From NCBI GenBank assembly GCA_963822765.1, contig CAWGJL010000005.1:372001-436000 (forward strand): a DNA stretch of 64,000 nt, read 5' to 3'. Source of the stretch: Palsa-504 sp963822765. Lineage in GTDB: Bacteria; Actinomycetota; Actinomycetes; Streptosporangiales; Streptosporangiaceae. The translations under genes and the position numbers were made by a program. How positions within the stretch are numbered: the stretch's first letter is position 1; each line of letters starts with the position of its first letter. The notes beneath the pieces are model-generated. The model saw only the letters and a list, made by a program, of their open reading frames with translations, made no database searches and was not told the DNA's origin. This document shows, one piece after another, positions 60,005-64,000 of the stretch.

Positions 60005-62458
60005 GTGGACCGGTCCGCGGCGGGCAACCTGAACGGCTTCCCGGCTGCGCTGACCAGTTTCGTGGGCCGGGCGCGGGTGGTGGACGAGGTGGCCGGCTTG
60101 CTGGCTCAGGACCGGCTGGTGACGGTCACCGGGCCGGGCGGCGCCGGGAAGACCCGGCTGGCCGCCCAGGTGGCCAGGCAAGTGGCCGGGCGGTTCGCCG
60201 ACGGGGTGTGGCTGGCCGAGCTGGCCACGGTCCGTGATCCGGGCCAGGTGGCCGCCACGGTGGCCGCGGTCCTGGGAATCCGCGATCTGCCCTCGGTGGC
60301 CGCCGCCGACGCGCTGGCCCGCGCGCTGGCCCGGCGGCAGCTGCTGCTGGTGCTGGACAACTGCGAGCACGTGATCGGCGCGGCCGCCGAACTGTGCGGC
60401 CGGCTGCTGCTCGGCGCCGACGACGTCCGGGTGCTGGCCACCAGCCGGGAGCCGCTGCGGATCGCCGGGGAGGTGCGGTACCGGCTGGGCTCGCTGACCC
60501 TGCCCGATCCGGGCGACCTGGCCGCCGCCGCGCGGTGCGAGGCGGTGACGCTCTTCGCGGACCGGGCCCGGCGGGTGGAACCCGGGTTCGCGCTCGACGA
60601 GAAGACCGCGGCCACCGTGGCGCGGCTGGTCGCCCGGCTGGACGGGCTGCCGCTCGCGATCGAGCTGGCCGCGGCGCGGGTCGACGCGCTCGGCGTGACC
60701 CAGCTGCTGGACCGGATCGACGACCGGTTCGGGCTGCTGTCCGACGGCGACCGGCTGGCCGAGGAGCGGCAGCGGTCGCTGGCCGGAGCCGTGCGGTGGA
60801 GCTATCAGCTGCTGGATGACACCGAACGCCGGGTGTTCCGCGCGGTCTCGGTGTTCCCGGGGCCGTTCACCCTGGAGGCGGCCGAGGCGGTGGCCGGCGC
60901 CGGGACCGGCCAGGCCGTGCTGCGCCTGGTGGACTGCTCGCTGCTGCTGCCCCCGCAGACCGGGCTGGATGACCGGTCACGCTACGGGATGCTGGAGACG
61001 CTGCGGGCCTACGGGGCCGGGCTGCTGGCCGAGGCCGGCGAGGAAGACGCGGTGAGCGGGGCCCTGGCCGAGTATGCGGCCGAGCTGGCCGGCCAGGCCC
61101 TGACCGAGGTGTACACGCGCACCCGCGAGCTGGACGGCCTGCGGCACCTGGACGCCGAGGACGCCACGTTGCGGCACGTGCTGGCCTGGGCCCTGGAGCA
61201 TGATCCGGACACGGCGGTGCGGCTCGCGCTCGCCCTGGCGCCGTGGTGGGGGATCCGGGGACGGCTGGTCAGCCAGGCACCGCTGCTGACCGCGGTGGCC
61301 GAGCTAGCCGACGCGGGCAGCGGCGAGTGGTGCGGGGCGCACATGTTCCTCGGCCAGGTGGCCGGGCAGAGCGAGGATCCGCCCGCGGCGCTGGACCACT
61401 TCACCATGGCCCGGGACGCCCTGGAGGACCCCGCATACCCCGTCGATGCGGCGGGGCCCTGGCTGCTGTCGCTGTGCCTGGGCGGCCGGGCGTCGGCGCT
61501 GATCCGGCTGCGCCGGCTCGCCGAGGCCGTCGAAGATGGCCGCCGGGCGCTGGACCTGGCCCGCGAGACCGGCATCGGAGGTCTGGAGGCGACGGCCCTG
61601 GCCAGCCTCAGCCACGCCGTCTGGCACGACGGTGACCGGGACGGCGCGCTCCGGCTCGCGCGCCAGGCGCTGGCGATCGCGGCGGAGTTCGCGGGGTCAC
61701 TACAGCGCGGCCTGAGCCAGATCGTCGCCGGGATCCTGACCGAGGCCGGCGACCTGGCTGCCGCCGAGCAGGCCTGCGCGGCCGCGCTGACCTCAAGCCG
61801 GGATGTGGGCGACCTGACCAACCTGTGCGGCGCGCTGTGGCACCGGACCATCCTGGACCTGCGGACCGAGCGGATCGACGACGCGCCCGTACACCTGCGC
61901 GAGTTGCTTCAGATCGCCACGCAGACCGGGCTGCGGCCGCTGCTGCCGGCCGGCCTGGACTGCTGCGGCCACCTGTGCGCCGCCACCGAGCGCCCGGCCG
62001 AGGCGCTCACGGTGTGGGCCGCGGTGTCGGCCCTGGAGAGCCCCTGGCCCATACACGAAGGCCTGATCCCGGAGCGCCGGGAGGAGCTGCGACGGCAGGC
62101 CAGGGAACAGCTCGGCCCAGCCCGGGCCCGGGCGGCCGAGGAGCGCGGCGCCGCCATGAGCCTGGCCACCGCCACTGAGTACGCGATCCTGCTTGCCACC
62201 GAGCCGGTACGGCGGTCCAGCGACGGCGCCCCGGCGCGGGGGAACGGTTCCCTGCCGTCCGGGCTGACGCGGCTCAGTCCCCGGGAACGCGAACTCGTCA
62301 CGCTGGTCGCACGGGGCAACACCGACGCGCAGATCGCGGGTCAGCTGTACATCACCGTGCGCACGGTCAGCTCGCACCTGGACCGGATCCGGGACAAGAC
62401 CGGCTGCCGTCGCCGCGCCGATCTCACCCGCCTGGCCCTCAGCGCCGGCCTGGTCTAG
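60005..62458 (+). CDS. Large AP-ATPase/LuxR-family transcriptional regulator
   Basis: An 817-residue protein. The N-terminal NB-ARC/AP-ATPase module has SFVGR, Walker A GPGGAGKTRLAAQ and LVLDNCEHV (Walker B), with RVLATSREPLRI and DGLPLAIELAAARV; this is the actinobacterial AfsR-like ATPase form. A helical, TPR-like middle part spans about 340-730. The C-terminal LuxR helix-turn-helix (about 755-815) has LSPRERELVTLVARGNTDAQ and LYITVRTVSSHLDRIRDKTG. The GTG at 60005 is chosen for the leaderless promoter. The two genes downstream each have a shared palindrome in front, likely its targets. Confidence 0.88.
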   Translation: MDRSAAGNLNGFPAALTSFVGRARVVDEVAGLLAQDRLVTVTGPGGAGKTRLAAQVARQVAGRFADGVWLAELATVRDPGQVAATVAAVLGIRDLPSVAAADALARALARRQLLLVLDNCEHVIGAAAELCGRLLLGADDVRVLATSREPLRIAGEVRYRLGSLTLPDPGDLAAAARCEAVTLFADRARRVEPGFALDEKTAATVARLVARLDGLPLAIELAAARVDALGVTQLLDRIDDRFGLLSDGDRLAEERQRSLAGAVRWSYQLLDDTERRVFRAVSVFPGPFTLEAAEAVAGAGTGQAVLRLVDCSLLLPPQTGLDDRSRYGMLETLRAYGAGLLAEAGEEDAVSGALAEYAAELAGQALTEVYTRTRELDGLRHLDAEDATLRHVLAWALEHDPDTAVRLALALAPWWGIRGRLVSQAPLLTAVAELADAGSGEWCGAHMFLGQVAGQSEDPPAALDHFTMARDALEDPAYPVDAAGPWLLSLCLGGRASALIRLRRLAEAVEDGRRALDLARETGIGGLEATALASLSHAVWHDGDRDGALRLARQALAIAAEFAGSLQRGLSQIVAGILTEAGDLAAAEQACAAALTSSRDVGDLTNLCGALWHRTILDLRTERIDDAPVHLRELLQIATQTGLRPLLPAGLDCCGHLCAATERPAEALTVWAAVSALESPWPIHEGLIPERREELRRQAREQLGPARARAAEERGAAMSLATATEYAILLATEPVRRSSDGAPARGNGSLPSGLTRLSPRERELVTLVARGNTDAQIAGQLYITVRTVSSHLDRIRDKTGCRRRADLTRLALSAGLV

Positions 62459-62467
62459 CCCGGATGT

Positions 62468-62481
62468 GGGTGGTTCCACCC
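62468..62481 (+). promoter_or_regulatory. Palindromic operator GGGTGGTTCCACCC
   Basis: A perfect 14-bp palindrome within TGTGGGTGGTTCCACCCCT (62465-62483). It lies 50 bp before the SDR start. Nearly the same site lies before the ABC gene at 63604. Confidence 0.6.
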
Positions 62482-62530
62482 CTACCCGGGAGCGGGCCGG
62501 GGGCCGAGACTGGTAGCGGAGGTAGGCACC

Positions 62531-63520
62531 ATGGCTATGGATTCGTTCGCGGGGAAGCTCGCGGTGGTGACGGGCGGCGGGTCGGGCATGGGTCGCGAGC
62601 TGACCCGTCAGCTGGCCGCGCAGGGCTGTTCGGTGGGGAGCTGCGACCTGAACCCGGACACGATGGGCGAGACGGTGGCGCTGGCCCGGGCGGAGGCCCC
62701 GCCCGGGGTCCGGGTCACCGGCCATGCCTGTGACGTCGCGGACGAGGCGCAGGTGCTGCGGTTCCGCGACGAGGTGCTCGCCGAGCACGCCAGCGATCAC
62801 GTCGACCTGGTGTTCAGCAACGCCGGGGCCGGCGGCGGGGCAAGCTTCGCGGCCGGGAGCCGCGAAGAGTGGGAGCGCATCTTCGCCATCGACTGGTGGG
62901 GCGTCTACTACTGCGCCCGCGCGTTCCTGCCGCTGCTGATCGCCAGCGGCGACGGGGTGCTGGTCAACACCAGCAGCGTGAACGGGTTCTGGGCCTCGCT
63001 GGGCCCGGGCATGCCGCAGACCGCGTACAGCACGGCCAAGTTCGCGATCCGGGGGTTCACCGAGGCGCTGATCGAGGACCTGCGGACCAATGCGCCGCAG
63101 GTCCGGGTGGCGGTGGTGCTGCCGGGGCACGTGGGCACCAACATCGTGGCCAACAGCTTCGCCGCCCGGGGCCTGCCCGAGCCGGAGCGGCTGAGCGACG
63201 CCCAGGTGTCGGAGATGATCCCGGCCGGCATGCGGGATGCGCTGGTCCAGGGCGGCATCCTGCCCGAGGGGGCGACCGGCGACGACCTGCGCCGGTTCCT
63301 GGTCCAGGCCAGCGCCGACTTCCGGGACAAGGCGCCGGTCAGCGCGGCCCAGGCGGCGACCGTCATCCTGGACGGCGTGCGCGCGGGGTCCTGGCGGATC
63401 CTGGTCGGCGACGACGCCCGGATGATCGACGCGGCGGTGCGCGCCAAGCCCGACGCCGCCTACGACTACACCGAGCTGTTCGCCGGGCTCATCCCGGACG
63501 CCGGCGACCACCCCAGCTGA
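62531..63520 (+). CDS. SDR family oxidoreductase
   Basis: A 329-residue dehydrogenase. Cofactor motif TGGGSGMGREL is at about 14-24, SNAGAGGG at about 96-103, catalytic Ser in VLVNTSSVNGF and YSTAKFAIRGFTEAL with Tyr and Lys near 164-168. The C-terminal part, to AAYDYTELFAGLIP, is longer than in minimal SDRs and includes FLVQASADFRDKAPVSAAQA. The ATG at 62531 has GGAGG nine bases upstream. The substrate is unknown. It follows the LuxR regulator with its own palindrome-marked promoter. Confidence 0.88.
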   Translation: MAMDSFAGKLAVVTGGGSGMGRELTRQLAAQGCSVGSCDLNPDTMGETVALARAEAPPGVRVTGHACDVADEAQVLRFRDEVLAEHASDHVDLVFSNAGAGGGASFAAGSREEWERIFAIDWWGVYYCARAFLPLLIASGDGVLVNTSSVNGFWASLGPGMPQTAYSTAKFAIRGFTEALIEDLRTNAPQVRVAVVLPGHVGTNIVANSFAARGLPEPERLSDAQVSEMIPAGMRDALVQGGILPEGATGDDLRRFLVQASADFRDKAPVSAAQAATVILDGVRAGSWRILVGDDARMIDAAVRAKPDAAYDYTELFAGLIPDAGDHPS

Positions 63521-63603
63521 GCGCCTGAACCGCAGCGCGCCCACCGGGAACGACACCGATGGTCCGTCGGTGCCGCGCACGCGGGGCACCCGGGCCGCGT
63601 TGT

Positions 63604-63617
63604 GGGTGATTCCACCC
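63604..63617 (+). promoter_or_regulatory. Second copy of the palindromic operator
   Basis: GGGTGATTCCACCC differs from the site at 62468-62481 by one base, within the shared context TGTGGGTG.TTCCACCCCT (63601-63619). It lies 66 bp before the ABC ATPase gene. Confidence 0.6.
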
Positions 63618-63682
63618 CTGGCGCAGACGGGGCGGCCGGCCCACCCTAAGGTGAGGCCGGAAGAGGGGCTACGGAGGACGAG

Positions 63683-64000
63683 ATGAGGGTTCAGATGACG
63701 ACAGATACCCGCGAACCTTCGCAGGCCGCGGGCCGGCCGGCGGTGGAGATCGAGCACCTCCGCAAGACCTACGGGACTCTGGTCGCCGTGGACGACGTCT
63801 CGTTCTCGGTGGCCGAGGGCGAGATCTTCGGCATCCTCGGGCCGAACGGAGCGGGCAAGACCACCACCGTCGAGTGCACCATCGGCCTTCGGTCGCCGGA
63901 CTCGGGAACGATCCGGCTGCTGGGCCTGGATCCGCGCACCGACCGGGACCAGATCCGGGCCATCGTGGGAGTGCAGCTCCAGGAGAGCGCCTTCCCGGCC
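63683..64000 (+). CDS. ABC transporter ATP-binding protein, DrrA-like (3' end outside window)
   Basis: The first 106 residues of an ABC exporter ATPase. A polar 18-residue start is followed by VEIEHLRKTYGTLVAVDDVS, Walker A GPNGAGKTTT at about 53-62, then IGLRSPDSGTIRLLGLDP and the Q-loop VGVQLQESAFP. This pattern is that of the DrrA/CcmA class, which pairs with a separate permease expected beyond the window. The ATG at 63683 has GGAGG five bases upstream. The palindrome at 63604 implies control by the LuxR regulator. Confidence 0.88.
   Translation, partial: MRVQMTTDTREPSQAAGRPAVEIEHLRKTYGTLVAVDDVSFSVAEGEIFGILGPNGAGKTTTVECTIGLRSPDSGTIRLLGLDPRTDRDQIRAIVGVQLQESAFPA

Overview
High-GC (about 70%) actinobacterial chromosome. 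The evidence is many GTG/TTG starts, leaderless promoters, DUF3618, DUF1707 and Mtb12-like proteins, a SARP regulator, LuxR-ATPase regulators and a pSAM2-type integrative element. The codon pattern and gene families suggest a soil filamentous lineage (Streptosporangiales or Streptomyces-like), but I cannot name a genus from the sequence alone.

Layout. 1-4.4 kb: partial OsmC, a truncated hydrolase, a PhyH dioxygenase, an MFS remnant, a PLP decarboxylase, a frameshifted UPF0060 protein and DUF3618. 4.6-8.3 kb: an apparent operon of lipoprotein, FtsH-like AAA protease and a small HExxH protein. 8.2-19.1 kb: glutamine cyclotransferase and DUF1203, then a formate dehydrogenase region with fdhD (in one frame with a CBS domain), a mobA-moaD fusion, a methyltransferase, a short Rho, and a three-subunit NrfD-type formate dehydrogenase. 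Its catalytic subunit has an in-frame UGA followed by a textbook bacterial SECIS hairpin, so it is a selenoprotein. 19.2-28.3 kb: YceI, gluconokinase, Smr-like protein, lipoprotein, MFS pump, membrane and zinc-ribbon proteins, cupin, VOC protein, an RlmA-like rRNA methyltransferase with a possible leader peptide, and DUF1707.

28.7-44.4 kb is accessory. A frameshifted MFS gene abuts an integrase remnant split by an IS66-family element with 13-bp inverted repeats and a perfect 8-bp target duplication. Next to it a 12.0-kb actinomycete integrative and conjugative element (AICE) sits in tRNA-Arg(ACG), bounded by 35-bp direct repeats. It carries a convergent type II restriction-modification pair, XRE and RHH regulators, a Pra-like activator, Spd-like and TraSA-like transfer genes, a DpdA-like protein, a RepSA-type initiator, Xis and Int. 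Repeats flanking the att core look like integrase arm sites. Single-base frameshifts are dense here, from real decay or local sequence error.

44.6-64 kb: DUF1059, SARP regulator, rhodanese, methyltransferase and SDR; a WD40 propeller; a branched-chain-type ABC transporter (SBP, LivH, fused LivM-LivG, LivF) upstream of a fumarylacetoacetase-like hydrolase and divergent from a GntR/FadR regulator; an OafA-type acyltransferase; a large LuxR-ATPase regulator; an SDR; and the start of an ABC ATPase. Matching palindromes precede the last two.
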